DNA of 64,000 bases from CAVTTH01 sp963737545 (GTDB lineage: Bacteria > Verrucomicrobiota > Verrucomicrobiia > Chthoniobacterales > UBA10450): NCBI GenBank assembly GCA_963737545.1, contig CAVTTH010000006.1:186001-250000 (forward strand). Direction: 5' to 3'. This document shows, piece after piece, positions 26,209 to 35,933 of the stretch; the stretch's first letter is position 1; the number at the start of each line of letters is the position of its first letter. The position numbers were made by a program, and so were the translations under genes. The notes under the pieces were generated by a model. The model was not told where the DNA came from, made no database searches, and was given only the letters and a program-made list of their open reading frames with translations.

Positions 26209-26574
26209 TTACAACAACGGCCAAAACATCGCGAGCATTAGCAGAACAATCAGTGCGCTGCATCCCACTAGCGCCAGTTTGTTTTTCCGCTTTGGCGCAA
26301 GATCGAGATCGTCCAATAAACGGGTCGTCGCCGGATGGTCATCGAAAATCAGGACGCGGCGAATCGGCGCTGCGCCTTCGCTCAGTCGAATCGGCCGCGA
26401 AACTATCACAAAGACTCGGGTGCGTTTCTGGCCTAACGAGGCCGGTGTCACGTCAAACCGTCGTTGACCTGCGTTGCGCCCGCTCAAAGGAAAACGCCGA
26501 GGAGTTTGTTTAAGCACACCGGCCGCCAACTGACGTTGGCCTTCCTCCGAGATATCAGCATCATTACCTTTCAT
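26209..26574 (-). CDS. Small tail-anchored protein with receiver-like motif (121 aa)
   Basis: The N-terminus (MKGNDADISEEGQRQLAAGV, then LKQ) resembles that of the 161-residue protein near 25.3 kb. The middle has 'RRVLIFDDHPATTRLLDDLD', the opening strand and Asp pair of a response-regulator receiver, but the rest of a receiver is absent. The last 22 residues form one membrane helix (LALVGCSALIVLLMLAMFWP). It is therefore probably a membrane-tethered small regulator or a truncated relic. A promoter-like element identical in layout to that before phosphoketolase lies 20 nt upstream. Confidence 0.7.
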   Translation of the reverse strand: MKGNDADISEEGQRQLAAGVLKQTPRRFPLSGRNAGQRRFDVTPASLGQKRTRVFVIVSRPIRLSEGAAPIRRVLIFDDHPATTRLLDDLDLAPKRKNKLALVGCSALIVLLMLAMFWPLL

Positions 26575-26594
26575 TGTGTGTTGGATGACATCTC

Positions 26595-26630
26595 TATCTC
26601 ACGACTTTGAAGGAGAGGATTTCAGGAAAT
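26595..26630 (-). promoter_or_regulatory. Promoter-like element TGAAAT-N16-GTGAGATA
   Basis: On the minus strand, TTTCCTGAAAT ends at 26619, then 16 bases, then GTGAGATA (26602-26595). The ATG of the 121-residue protein follows after 20 nt. The surrounding sequence is also similar to the region before the 161-residue gene, suggesting duplication of promoter plus 5' coding region. Confidence 0.6.
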
Positions 26631-26700
26631 TTGAGCTTTCAGGTAGCGACCGTTTAGCTACTTCGGCGGCTGCCCGAAGCCGCCGCTCCTTGGCTTCCCC

Positions 26701-29506
26701 CTAGTAGCGAACCGGGGGCGGATTCTTCAGCAGGTCTTCAAACCTGGGGTCCTTGCGCAATGGATCCCAGTACGGTGAGTATCGAAGTTCGCCCGGGTGA
26801 ACTCCGCCCGGCACCTCAAGCAGATGCGGAAGCGCGTCAATCGCTGCATCGACTTCACCCAATTGCGCCAGAGCTTTTGCGCGAAAAGCTTCGGCGATTG
26901 GCTTGAATAGAGCGTCGTTCTCGTACTCGGCGACACCTTGCCTCGCCTGCTCGTGCGCATTCGATTTGTCGCCGAGTCCGGCATACGCGGCGGCAAGGTA
27001 AAGCCTCGCTCCGAGAATCGGCGGGGCGGGGAGAACACCCCCAGGCGCAACGTCCTGAATAACACCCTCGAACGTGGCGTGCGCTTCCTCATTTCGGCCC
27101 GCCCAGAGCTGACAATATCCCTGAAGCACGAGGGCAAAGATGTCTTGAGTGTTGAGCGCTTGTCCTGGACTGGGAGAGCTTGTTGCCTTCTTAGCCCAGA
27201 AGATTGCTTCGTCGAAGTTACGTTCTAACACCGCCTGATCCACGCGATGTATAAGAACCGTTTTGTCGGTAGAATCCTTGGAGATACGGGCAAGCTCTTT
27301 GGCGGCTTTATCTAACCGACCTTCCTGTTGGTATTGCTCAGCCTTGAGCGCGATAACGAACTCATCGTTGGGCGAAATCTCCAGGGCGCGATCATATGCT
27401 GCCTCTGCCTCTGCCCCTCGGCCTAACGGCCAAAATATATCGTTGGCAGCATTGGTCCAAAGCCGAGCATTGCGTGGGTCAAGACTCGATTGCCCGCGCC
27501 AGATGGGCTTCTGCTTCTCTCCAACGACCGAGGCGACGCTCCGCGTAAGCCATGTATTCGCTAACCAGCGCGCTATTGGGCAAACGCTTTTCAGCTTCGC
27601 GATACGCTTGCAGCGCCGCAGCGGGATCGTCCAACACTCGGGAGCGATACGTGCCCTGGGCCAACCATGCTTCGCCCAATTCTGGCGCCAGTGCGATCGC
27701 GCGATCTGCCGCCTCCTTAACCGCCGCCGCCGAATTCACGTTCGGATCGACGCCGTGATAGTAAAGAAAACTCCGAACAATGCTGAGTCTGGCCCAGGCA
27801 AGGGCAAAATTCGGGTCGAGTTGGACGGCTTCCGAATAAGTCTTGGCAGCATCCTCAAAGGAGGAGCCACCGGATTGACTGTGCTCGATACCAACACCAC
27901 GCAGATAAGCATTGTAGGCAGCCGTAATTGCTGTCGGGCGTTGCGTGCTGATTTTTTGCACCAGCCTCGCATCCAATTGTTGCGCGATCGCATTGGCTAC
28001 GTCGGTTTCGACGGCAAAAACATCATCAAGTTTGCGGTCGTAACTGCTGGCCCACAGGTGAGCGTTCGTGCGTGTGTCGATCAGCTGCACATTCACGCGG
28101 ACCTTGTCGGCTGACCTTTGGAGCGATCCTTCTAATACTCTCCCGACGCTAAGTTGCCGACCGACGGTTCTTAGATCGACAGGTCTGCTCTGGTAGCTCT
28201 CCGTGGACGTGCGCGCGATGACCTTCAGGTCAGCCAGACCGGCGAGCTTGGTCAGAATCTCATCCTGGATACCGATTACGAAAAAGTCGATCTTCCGCGT
28301 TCGAACTGAGATTTTCGAAGGGAAGATACCGCAATCGCTCGGTCCAGGTCGGAAGCGGAGGCGGTGCGTTGGTAAACGAAGACCGCGACTACGGCAACAG
28401 CGAGTGCGAGCCCAAGCCCTGCGGAAGCAACAACAACACGTTTTCGCCGGCGGCGCGCAGCAGGCTCAAAACGGAGGTGGCACCGGTGAATCTTTGTAAG
28501 TAGCTCGCGCGCGGTTTGCGGTCGCTTTGCCGGGTCGAGCGCTAACATCGACTTCAACAGCGTGACGCATTCGAGGGGGACGTGTGCACTCTTCAACTGC
28601 TTCAGCGGAAGTTGCTCTGCTTGTTTTCCCCGAACTTCCTCAATCGAGCGGCCAGCGAACGGTGTGCATCCCGTCAGTAGATACCAGAACGTGACACCGA
28701 GAGCATAAATATCAGAGCGTGTGTCGATCTGCTGCTGGCCCGTTTCATCAAATTGCTCCGGACTAGCGAAGGCAGGAGTTCCTATGAAGCCTGCTTGCGT
28801 CCGAAAAGTCGCGTCCGTTTGTGCAGCCATAACTTTCGCGACCCCGTAATCGATTATCTTGACCAATAGCTGATCGCCTGCGTGCGACTCGATCATCAAG
28901 TTCGATGGCTTCAGATCACGATGAATAACTCCACATTCTTCTCCAGCGGCCAGGCCGCGTGCGGTTTGCTCTACTACTTCAAGTGCGAGACTTAAAGGAA
29001 GTGGCCCGTCGCGTTGCACTCGCTGTTCGAGCGTTTCACCATGAACAATCTCCATCGCATAAAAGCACTCCCCATCCTGCTCACCGTAATGAGTTACTCG
29101 TGCAACGTTCGGATGATGAATCTGCGCGGCCGCGCGCGCTTCGCGCAGAAATCGGGCACGAGCAGTGGGATTTTCCGCCAACTTTCGACTGATCACTTTA
29201 AGCGCGACCGTTGAATTAAGAACGGTGTCGCGAGCATGATAAGTGATCGCCATTGCCCCAGAGCCGAGTATGACAGGGTGGCCGTCAGGCATTTACTTCG
29301 ACCTCGAAGTGAGCGTAACGCAACGGACCGAGTCTTACTTCGCTGCCGTCGCTCGGCTGCGCGACTTCATGTCCTTCGGCAAGAAAGCCAAAGCTAACCA
29401 GAGCAACGAACACATTCGCCGTCAGGGCCGGGATGGGTAATTGACTTGCCGCAGGTTGCGCAAACTCCTGGACCGCCAATTCTTTCTCAGCAGCCACGGC
29501 ACTCAT
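26701..29506 (-). pseudogene. Ser/Thr protein kinase with FlgO and TPR domains, four frameshifts
   Basis: Reading across frames, the protein starts MSAVAAEKELAVQEF at an ATG that overlaps the sigma-factor stop. It then has a kinase domain: Gly loop LGSGAMAITY, Lys in VALKVI, catalytic HRDLKPSN, DYG in place of DFG, and a 'TPAFASPEQF' segment. One membrane helix (VVVASAGLGLALAVAVVAVF) follows, then a FlgO-like domain with 'DLKVIARTSTESYQSRP', then TPR repeats to 'KNPPPVRY'. Frame breaks are near 29287 (extra C), 28338 (extra T), 28316 (extra C) and 27486 (extra T); removing one base at each restores a typical product of about 930 residues. It is either a recent pseudogene or a local sequence problem. 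Confidence 0.8.
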
Positions 29507-30297
29507 GCGGTCAGAATCTGGTAAACGTAATGCAGCTCAGCCATCGATGTCGTCAGGATCGGAAACCGTGCCTGCCACTTCGGCCCGCAATGCGTGTCGA
29601 TAAGTTTGACGCAATCGTGAAACCGATACACGCAGATTTTCAACCGATGTCTCAACCGCTTGGCCACATCCTGCTGATTCGGCGGCATCGCTGCTTCCGC
29701 CCGCTATGAAGGGCCTTAACTCATCCACCCATTCCCGTTTGCCTTCCGCAGCAAATCGGTCGCGCACGTTTTTCCACGCCCGCGTCACAACACTGGAGGC
29801 CCATGCGACATCATAAGAGCTGACGTCGCTCAAATGCGCCGTCGCGTTCATCGCCGCTTCAGCTTCGGTCAGTTGTTCATCAAACGACACAATCTGATGC
29901 CCTCCACCTCGTTTCATCGCGCCCATGCGTTCCCGTTGCTTCAGCAGAAAATTTTGCAACGAGCCGAGCAGGAACGTGCGCAGCCGCCCTTTTTCCGATC
30001 TGCACGGCTTAACGTGTTTTGCTCGAACAGATGATCGAAGAAACCCTGGACGATATCCTGCGCATCAGCCTGAAGAATAGCCTCGTCGCCGAACGAATGT
30101 GTAAAGCGGTGGCCAATACGTTTCGCTAAATACAGCCAGCGCCTTTCGCGACGGATTCGTCCGCGTCGGCTTTGCCCCGCCTGCAACACGACCGTCCAAT
30201 GCGTCGTCTGGAACGGCGCACCACCCTCTTGCAGTGTTCCTGGAATCGGCTTCGTAAGGTCGTTCAAAATAACAGAGCGAGGCGCGTTTACGACCAA
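29503..30297 (-). pseudogene. ECF-like sigma factor, multiply frameshifted
   Basis: Fragments in several frames align in order with a verrucomicrobial sigma-70-family factor: 'PFQTTHWTVVLQAGQS', 'KALAVFSETYWPPLYTFVRR', 'ADAQDIVQGFFDHLFEQNTL', 'LQNFLLKQRERMGAMKRGGG', 'FAAEGKREWVDELRPFIAGG', 'QQDVAKRL', 'SVENLRVSVSRLRQTYRHAL' (the region 4 helix-turn-helix), 'AEVAGTVSDP'. At least six frame changes are needed, most of them correctable by deleting one base. The stop overlaps the kinase ATG (ATGA), so the two formed a sigma-factor/kinase operon. Such pairs are frequent in this phylum. As written, no functional factor is encoded. Confidence 0.8.
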
Positions 30298-30484
30298 AAA
30301 ACGGCCACTGAATGTTGTTGGCGAGCCGTTTGACCACGTCTTTTGGGCGGCTTAGCCCCGCGGCCGAAAAGTTCTGGCAGTGCGCAAAGGAATCCGCCGC
30401 AGCGGCGTGAGCCGATGAATCTTCCTAACGTGGCCAGCGCACCTCAACCATTCATTGCCCGGCAAAGCCGTTTATCTTTCAGCT

Positions 30485-31545
30485 TTAGTTCACCATTCCT
30501 TCACTCCTGCGCGACGCACGCGCTACAGCGCCGGTAAAGAATTGCATGGGCAGATGCAACCGCATCCCCCAGGCTTTTTCATCGTGAGCGGCGTGCGGAA
30601 AGCACAAGTGAATAAGATCACGGCCATATCGCCACCCTCTGCTGATCAAGGCCAGCGCCATTGCGGTCGTCACTTCGTAGTTATCGTTAGGCCAGCCACT
30701 GTCGAGATAAAATCCTAGATTCCGCTTCGGCTCGGCGAGCACGCGCTCGATCAGGTCGTCCTTGTAGGAGAAGGTGCTCGACATGCAAATGGCCCCTCCG
30801 AACACGTCGGGATATTGCCAGGCAGTATAGAAGGAGACGACCCCGCCTAACGACGAACCCCACATGATGCGGTCCATGGGTTCCTTCGTTGTCCTCAAAA
30901 AAACCAGCTCGCCGCTCCGCACAAGCTCCTCGACAATTGAGCGCGCATAAGTCTCATAACCGGGCTTGGTATATTCTTCTTCGCGGCGCTCATTCGAATA
31001 AACCCCAACAATGATTAAATCTTCGATGGCTCGCATCGCACGCAGCACCTGGCTGGTTTCGTCGACCTCCCAATCCTTGTGTTGAAACGCTTCCTGAGGG
31101 AAAAACAGGTTCTGCCCATCCTGCATGTAGGCGAGGGGGTAACGCGCCAGCGTATTCTCCTCGTACCCCGGCGGCAGATAACATCGCAGTCGATGATGTC
31201 GCCCAAGTATGGCCGACTCAATTTCAACAAGAGGCAGGAAGTGCCCCCGCGGATCGCTGAAGAAGAACGGATAGACGACGCGATCGTCTTCTCCGGTCAG
31301 GATCAACAGATTGTTAGGCCCAATCGCCCAATGCAGGCTGCCGTTCTTAATTAAACAGGGCTTGAAATAAACGAAGGGCTGCTGCGCGTCGATTTCAAAG
31401 GTCGCGGTGCTGCCGTCGCTGCTGAGATCGACTGGATAAATGTCGCGCTCCCAGTCCAGCTCAGTACGAATGACCAGCGTCCCCGTTCCCGGCGGATAAC
31501 AGACGCGCAGCCTCCGCTTAAAGCTGCTCTTGTCGTCGTCGTCAT
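30485..31545 (-). CDS. Esterase family alpha/beta hydrolase with N-terminal CBM48/E-set-like domain
   Basis: The hydrolase part shows 'ESAILGRHHRLRCYLPPGYE', 'YPLAYMQDGQNLF' and the nucleophile motif WGSSLGG, as in enterochelin-esterase/esterase-D-like proteins, with a possible catalytic His in 'CFPHAAHDEKAW'. An uninterrupted upstream stretch of about 80 residues (RLRVCYPPGTGTLVIRTELD, then 'ERDIYPVDL') looks like a sugar-binding or E-set domain but has no in-frame ATG. The only nearby ATG (31545) is one frame off, just before an ACG/GAC run, so a one-base loss there probably broke the start. Otherwise translation would have to begin at an internal TTG (31306). Role possibly polysaccharide or siderophore ester cleavage. 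Confidence 0.75.
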
Positions 31546-31578
31546 CTCAATGATGTCAGTCTGGGTTCATTGATGCGC

Positions 31579-32031
31579 CTACCGTATCGGGCCGCCGCTG
31601 ACCAGCCGATACACGATGAGTGCGACGAAACCGGCGGTCGTCATCGAGTAGAAGATTGGAAACATCCACCGGAACCTTGGATATCGCGATGACCTGCCTT
31701 CCAGTTGGCCGAGTGCCACAAACTGGCTCATGCCCGCCTGCGCACTGATCGCCTCAATTTTGGCCAGGCATTCTTCCAACTCGCCTTTCAGGCGCAGGCT
31801 TGTGACGAGTCCAAACAGCGAGAACAAGATCATGAAGACGAGCAGTCCGGTTCGCATCAGGTCGGTAGCCTGGACGTTCTGAAGCAAAGTCAATACACCC
31901 GCGCTAATCAGCGAATAGGCGTTCATAAACGAGATGCGCTCGGTCTTGATATGGCGGACGTTTTGCCAGTTCTCGTTGAAAACAGCGGCAAACATTGTCG
32001 CGTCAGTAACGGCGGGATTCTCCTTATTCAT
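31579..32031 (-). CDS. Small membrane protein, RipA-like octameric family (tentative)
   Basis: 150 residues. A soluble N-terminus (MNKENPAVTDATMFAAVFNE, then NWQNVRHIKTERISF) leads to two membrane helices (about 36-52 and 59-79), a polar helix, and a third membrane helix near the C-terminus (YSMTTAGFVALIVYRLV). The N-terminal 'NWQ..R.IKTERISFMNAY' pattern is like the small membrane proteins often called RipA-type. Function is unknown. It lies between the esterase and alcohol dehydrogenase on the same strand. Confidence 0.65.
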   Translation of the reverse strand: MNKENPAVTDATMFAAVFNENWQNVRHIKTERISFMNAYSLISAGVLTLLQNVQATDLMRTGLLVFMILFSLFGLVTSLRLKGELEECLAKIEAISAQAGMSQFVALGQLEGRSSRYPRFRWMFPIFYSMTTAGFVALIVYRLVSGGPIR

Positions 32032-32084
32032 GGTGTGACGCCAGTGTATGCAATCGGCTTCCGCATTTGCGGCCTACTCCTCGG

Positions 32085-33131
32085 TTAATGCTGTGACTGC
32101 GCGATGTTCAGAACGACACGCCCGTTTACTTTGCCTTCTCTTAGCCGCTCGAAAACTTCATTGATTGACTCGAGCGGAAGCTGCTCGATCGTCGCCTTCA
32201 CCTTGCCCTGGGCAGCAAAGCCGAGCGCTTCCTCAAGATCTTTCCTCGTCCCAACGATCGAACCTCGAAGAGTGTAGCGACTTAGCACTACATCGAAAAT
32301 GGAGACCGGAAATTCGCCTGGAGGTAGTCCAACCAGGACGCATGTACCGTGGCGACGGAGCATGCCGACAGCTTGTTTAAATGCGATGGGCGACACGGCA
32401 GTCACGAGAACGCCGTGAGCTCCTCCGGTTTGTTCCTGAATTTGCCGGGCTGGATCTTCGGAGCTGGCGTCCACCGTAATTTCGGCGCCGAGCTTGCGGG
32501 CTAACTCCAGCTTCTGCTCTCCAACATCGACAGCGGCCACACGAAACCCCATCGCTGTGGCGTACTGAACAGCGACATGACCTAAACCCCCGACACCTGA
32601 AATCACGACCCATTCTCCGGGGCGCGCCTCTGTTTCCTTCAGGCCTTTGTATGTGGTGACGCCCGCACACAAAATCGGGCCGGCATCGACGAATGAAAGC
32701 TGGTCGGGAATTCGGCCCAGGAAATCGGCCTGCCCGAGCGCATATTCAGCGAAACTTCCGTTCACCGAATAACCGGAATTCTGTTGCGTGTGACAAAGAG
32801 TTTCCCAACCGGAAAGACAGAATTCGCAACGGCCACAGGCACTGTGCAACCATGCGATGCCGACCCGGTCTCCTTCCTTCAGGTGGCTGACCCCCGGTCC
32901 GAGCGCCACCACAACACCGGCGCCTTCATGTCCGGGAATAAATGGCGGGTTGGGTTTGATCGGCCAATCGCCGTCCGCTGCGTGCAAGTCGGTATGACAC
33001 ACACCGGTAGCGACGATTTCGACCAACGCTTGTCCAGGTCCGGGCAAAGGAACAGGAACCTCGCGGAGTTGTAACGGCTGCCTGAATTTCTCCACAACCG
33101 CCGCTCTCATTGTCTTGGGAATTGTTCTCAT
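32085..33131 (-). CDS. adhP: Zinc-dependent alcohol dehydrogenase (AdhP/AdhA type)
   Basis: 348 residues of the medium-chain dehydrogenase family. Catalytic zinc ligands are Cys45 (ATGVCHTDLH), His68-Glu69 (GHEG) and Cys near 155 (GPILCAGVTTYKGLK). Structural zinc cysteines are at about 99, 102, 105 and 113. The NAD site is SGVGGLGHVAVQYA. This matches the bacterial ethanol-active AdhP group. It probably reduces acetaldehyde to ethanol, or the reverse, as part of the fermentative block formed with phosphoketolase and acetate kinase. Confidence 0.92.
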   Translation of the reverse strand: MRTIPKTMRAAVVEKFRQPLQLREVPVPLPGPGQALVEIVATGVCHTDLHAADGDWPIKPNPPFIPGHEGAGVVVALGPGVSHLKEGDRVGIAWLHSACGRCEFCLSGWETLCHTQQNSGYSVNGSFAEYALGQADFLGRIPDQLSFVDAGPILCAGVTTYKGLKETEARPGEWVVISGVGGLGHVAVQYATAMGFRVAAVDVGEQKLELARKLGAEITVDASSEDPARQIQEQTGGAHGVLVTAVSPIAFKQAVGMLRRHGTCVLVGLPPGEFPVSIFDVVLSRYTLRGSIVGTRKDLEEALGFAAQGKVKATIEQLPLESINEVFERLREGKVNGRVVLNIAQSQH

Positions 33132-33172
33132 GATGCTGGCTTATTAGCGACGCCGTTCAGCGATTACGGTCG

Positions 33173-33325
33173 TTAGCGCTGCTCCTTTTCTAGAATTGCT
33201 GCGGTTGTTTTGGCCACAATGTGGGGATTCAGCGAGACACTGTCGATCTTCTGTTCGACCAGGAACTGGGTAAACTCGGGATAATCGCTAGGCCCCTCGC
33301 CGCAGATACATTCCACCAAGATGCG
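33173..33325 (-). pseudogene. ppsA: Relic of the C-terminus of phosphoenolpyruvate synthase
   Basis: About 50 residues (ILVECICGEGPSDYPEF, TQFLVEQKIDSVSLNP, KTTAAILEKEQR) match the extreme C-terminus of pyruvate,water dikinase, including the catalytic-Cys-type 'CGEGPSDYPEF' and the 'SLNP' segment, and end at a proper TAA. No upstream portion is present. The 3' end alone has survived a deletion of roughly 2.3 kb. PEP synthase commonly accompanies phosphoketolase in such islands. Confidence 0.8.
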
Positions 33326-33349
33326 CAAAATTGGCGAAGCTGGGAATGA

Positions 33350-33541
33350 TTAGAGCTGGGCGATAAGGCTTCGGATGTCGTCCTTTTTCTTCCCGAGCTT
33401 CTTCTCGAGTCGGCCCAGGAGTTCATCCTCCTTCCCTTCCGCGAAGAGGAGGTCCTGATCGGTGAGTTGAGCGTATTTTTGTTTTAGTTTGCCTTTCACT
33501 TCATCCCAATTGCCTTTGAATACGAGTTTGTTCATATTCAT
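33350..33541 (-). CDS. CsbD family stress protein
   Basis: 63 residues from the ATG at 33541 (a second ATG lies two codons later). The CsbD signature is clear: KGNWDEVKGKLKQKYAQLTD, then a Lys-rich helical repeat 'GRLEKKLGKKKDD'. Proteins of this family are small, abundant and induced by general stress; their biochemical role is not settled. Its presence supports the reading of this region as a stress island. Confidence 0.9.
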   Translation of the reverse strand: MNMNKLVFKGNWDEVKGKLKQKYAQLTDQDLLFAEGKEDELLGRLEKKLGKKKDDIRSLIAQL

Positions 33542-33670
33542 GATTATACCGGCGTTTCGGCCGCGACTAACCGCCACTTGTTTTTTAATGTGCGAAAATT
33601 GCGCGCGGACGGCTGGGAGATTGCTCGCTCTGTGTCGCAGATTCCTCCGGCGCCTTTTCTTCACTGAGCC

Positions 33671-33737
33671 TTTGCGTTGGCTGTGTCACTTAAGAATTCT
33701 GATGACCTCGGCAATCCCTTGAGGATCGATCGCGGCC
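33671..33737 (-). pseudogene. Relic of the C-terminus of the lipoprotein hydrolase family
   Basis: The translated stretch IDPQGIAEVIRILK, a stop, then HSQRK matches QSPEGIAEVVRILKEHSQRK at the C-terminus of the intact hydrolase at 17049-18821. DNA similarity extends through TTTGCGTTGGCTGTG on the plus strand. The glutamate codon GAG has become TGA. Only this 3' end remains, beside the ppsA relic and CsbD. Confidence 0.7.
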
Positions 33738-33833
33738 CCTCCAGGAAGATTTCGTCCGCGCGGCGTGCTGATCCAGCCAGAGATGGCGAATTTCCACACG
33801 GCTCGACCGATTCGTTGTCTGACATGGGCATTA

Positions 33834-35876
33834 TCATGGTGTGTTTTCCGTGCTTTTGGCTTCCAGCACGACGACGGAGCGCGGGGCGACTTCATAATTG
33901 AGTGAACTTACCGGCTCCTCGACCATGTCTTGCCGGCTGGTGTCCACCATGCATTTCCAGTCCCGCTCTTTGCCTTCCTGAATTTGGAAGCGGACCGGCT
34001 CCCAGAACGCATTGATCATCACGTACAGGTCGCTCCCGCCGTGCAGACAGTAAGCAACGGTGCGCGACGCGAAATCGACCGGTCCGTTCGCGCCGTACCA
34101 ATGCACGTCCTCGCGCCAGCAGTGGCTGCGTCCGATCCACGGCCGGGCTTTGCGGAATGCAATCATGTATTGAAAGAAACGAAACACGTCCCGGTTCTTC
34201 TCGAACAACGACCAATCGAGCCAGGTCGTTTCGTTGTCCTGGTTATACGGATTGTTATTGCCGCGTTGCGTGTTCAGAAACTCGTCGCCGGCGCAAAACA
34301 TTGGTGTCCCGTTTGCCAACATCAGCAGGGTGAAGAAGTTCTTTACCTGTTGGCGGCGTAACGCCAACACTTCTGCGGGTACGCCCTCGTCGCCTTCCCA
34401 GCCGCAGTTCCAACTTCGGTTGTCAGCCGGCCCATCGCGGTTTTCGTGGCCGTTCGCCTCGTTGTGTTTTTGGTTGTAAGAGACGAGATCATAAAGGCAA
34501 AAGCCGTCATGAGCAGTTACATAATTGACGCTCTGATACGGCCGGCACACATCGCCGGGACCATCCGGAAATAAATCGTCGCTGCCGTACAGTCGCTGCA
34601 TCAACGCCCCGACCATCCCGGTGTCGCTTTTGACAAACGACCGCACATCATCGCGGAATTGCCCGTTCCACTGTCTCCACGCCAGTCCGGGGAAACTCCG
34701 CCCCAACTGGTATGCATCGATGTCCCACGCCTCCGCAACAAGACGCAAATCAAGCTCCACCGCAATCGCGCTGATCTCAGCGGCGATGGCAGGCGAATCC
34801 GTGTTGATGCTGCCGTCTTCGTTGCGCGTAAACACCGACGCCAGGTCGAAACGAAACCCGTCCACGCCCATTCGCTCACTCCAATGCTGCAAGCTGCGCA
34901 AGACGAGGGCGCGCACGCCCGGGTGCGCACAGCGGGTCGTGTTTCCGCAGCCGCTGTGGTCTTGATAACGCCCTCCGGAGCCTAACAAGTAATAGCTGGT
35001 ATTATCAATACCGCGGTACGAATACATCGGCCCGGTTTCGTCGCCTTCGGCGGTGTGGTTGTAAACAACGTCCAACCAAACTTCGATGCCTGCCTCATGA
35101 AATGCTCGGACCATCTGCCGAAATTCGCCAACCGCGTCGCGCACTGCGTAGCCTTGGTGCGGCGCGAGGAAGTTCAGCGTCATGTAGCCCCAGTAATTGC
35201 CCTCTTGTGGATCGAACTGATGCACGGGCAATAATTCCACCACCGTCACACCGAGTTCCTGGAGGTATGGAATCTTCTCAATTAATCCGAGAAATTTTCC
35301 TCGTTTCTCCTTTGGCACGCCCGAATTTGCCCGTGCCGTAAATCCTTTGACGTGCAACTCATAAACAACCACATCGTGCCTATGTCGCGGCGGCGGCTGC
35401 GTGCCCCAATCGAATTCCGCTTGTTCACGAGGCAACACTCCGAGGACCGCGCGCCCGTCGTTCCGGCCCGGCTGCCGTGCCGCTTCGCGCGAAAAATCCG
35501 GCGGGTAAAACAGTTCTTCGGCATACGGATCGAACAGGACTTTGTCCGGGTCGAACCGATGTCCATTTTTGGGATCCCACGGGCCTTGCACCCGATAACC
35601 ATAGTATCGCACCGCCGGTGCAGACTCCCGCTGCACGAGACAATGCCAGATGCGCGCCGTTTTGTTTTTGAGAGGATTGAGTCGAAGCTGAAATACCGGC
35701 TCCACGAAATCCGTCGCGCCATACAACAACAACGTCACTCCAGTCGCATGTCGGGAGTACAAGGCGAAATTCCAAGCCTGCTCCGTTTCCAGCCAGGTCG
35801 CGCCGGGCGGACCAATGCCGCCTTCGTTATCCCACGATTCCACCGTGTGGATACGGCGTGGGTCACTCGCTTTCAT
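33834..35876 (-). CDS. glgX: Glycogen debranching enzyme GlgX
   Basis: 680 residues. An N-terminal CBM48-like domain (about 15-160) precedes a GH13 barrel with the expected catalytic set: GVDGFRFDLASV (nucleophile Asp344), LVAEAWD (acid Glu382) and NYVTAHDGF, plus the early 'DVVYNHTAEG' region. GlgX removes the short maltotetraose-type stubs left by glycogen phosphorylase. A small C-terminal beta domain ends 'SVVVLEAKS'. It lies in a same-strand block with MalQ, Pgm and GlgP, giving complete glycogen breakdown. Confidence 0.95.
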   Translation of the reverse strand: MKASDPRRIHTVESWDNEGGIGPPGATWLETEQAWNFALYSRHATGVTLLLYGATDFVEPVFQLRLNPLKNKTARIWHCLVQRESAPAVRYYGYRVQGPWDPKNGHRFDPDKVLFDPYAEELFYPPDFSREAARQPGRNDGRAVLGVLPREQAEFDWGTQPPPRHRHDVVVYELHVKGFTARANSGVPKEKRGKFLGLIEKIPYLQELGVTVVELLPVHQFDPQEGNYWGYMTLNFLAPHQGYAVRDAVGEFRQMVRAFHEAGIEVWLDVVYNHTAEGDETGPMYSYRGIDNTSYYLLGSGGRYQDHSGCGNTTRCAHPGVRALVLRSLQHWSERMGVDGFRFDLASVFTRNEDGSINTDSPAIAAEISAIAVELDLRLVAEAWDIDAYQLGRSFPGLAWRQWNGQFRDDVRSFVKSDTGMVGALMQRLYGSDDLFPDGPGDVCRPYQSVNYVTAHDGFCLYDLVSYNQKHNEANGHENRDGPADNRSWNCGWEGDEGVPAEVLALRRQQVKNFFTLLMLANGTPMFCAGDEFLNTQRGNNNPYNQDNETTWLDWSLFEKNRDVFRFFQYMIAFRKARPWIGRSHCWREDVHWYGANGPVDFASRTVAYCLHGGSDLYVMINAFWEPVRFQIQEGKERDWKCMVDTSRQDMVEEPVSSLNYEVAPRSVVVLEAKSTENTP

Positions 35877-35933
35877 AAAACGTAAGCAGAAAGTTTCTAG
35901 AGACGCTCGCGTTTCCGTTCGTTACCCACGATA

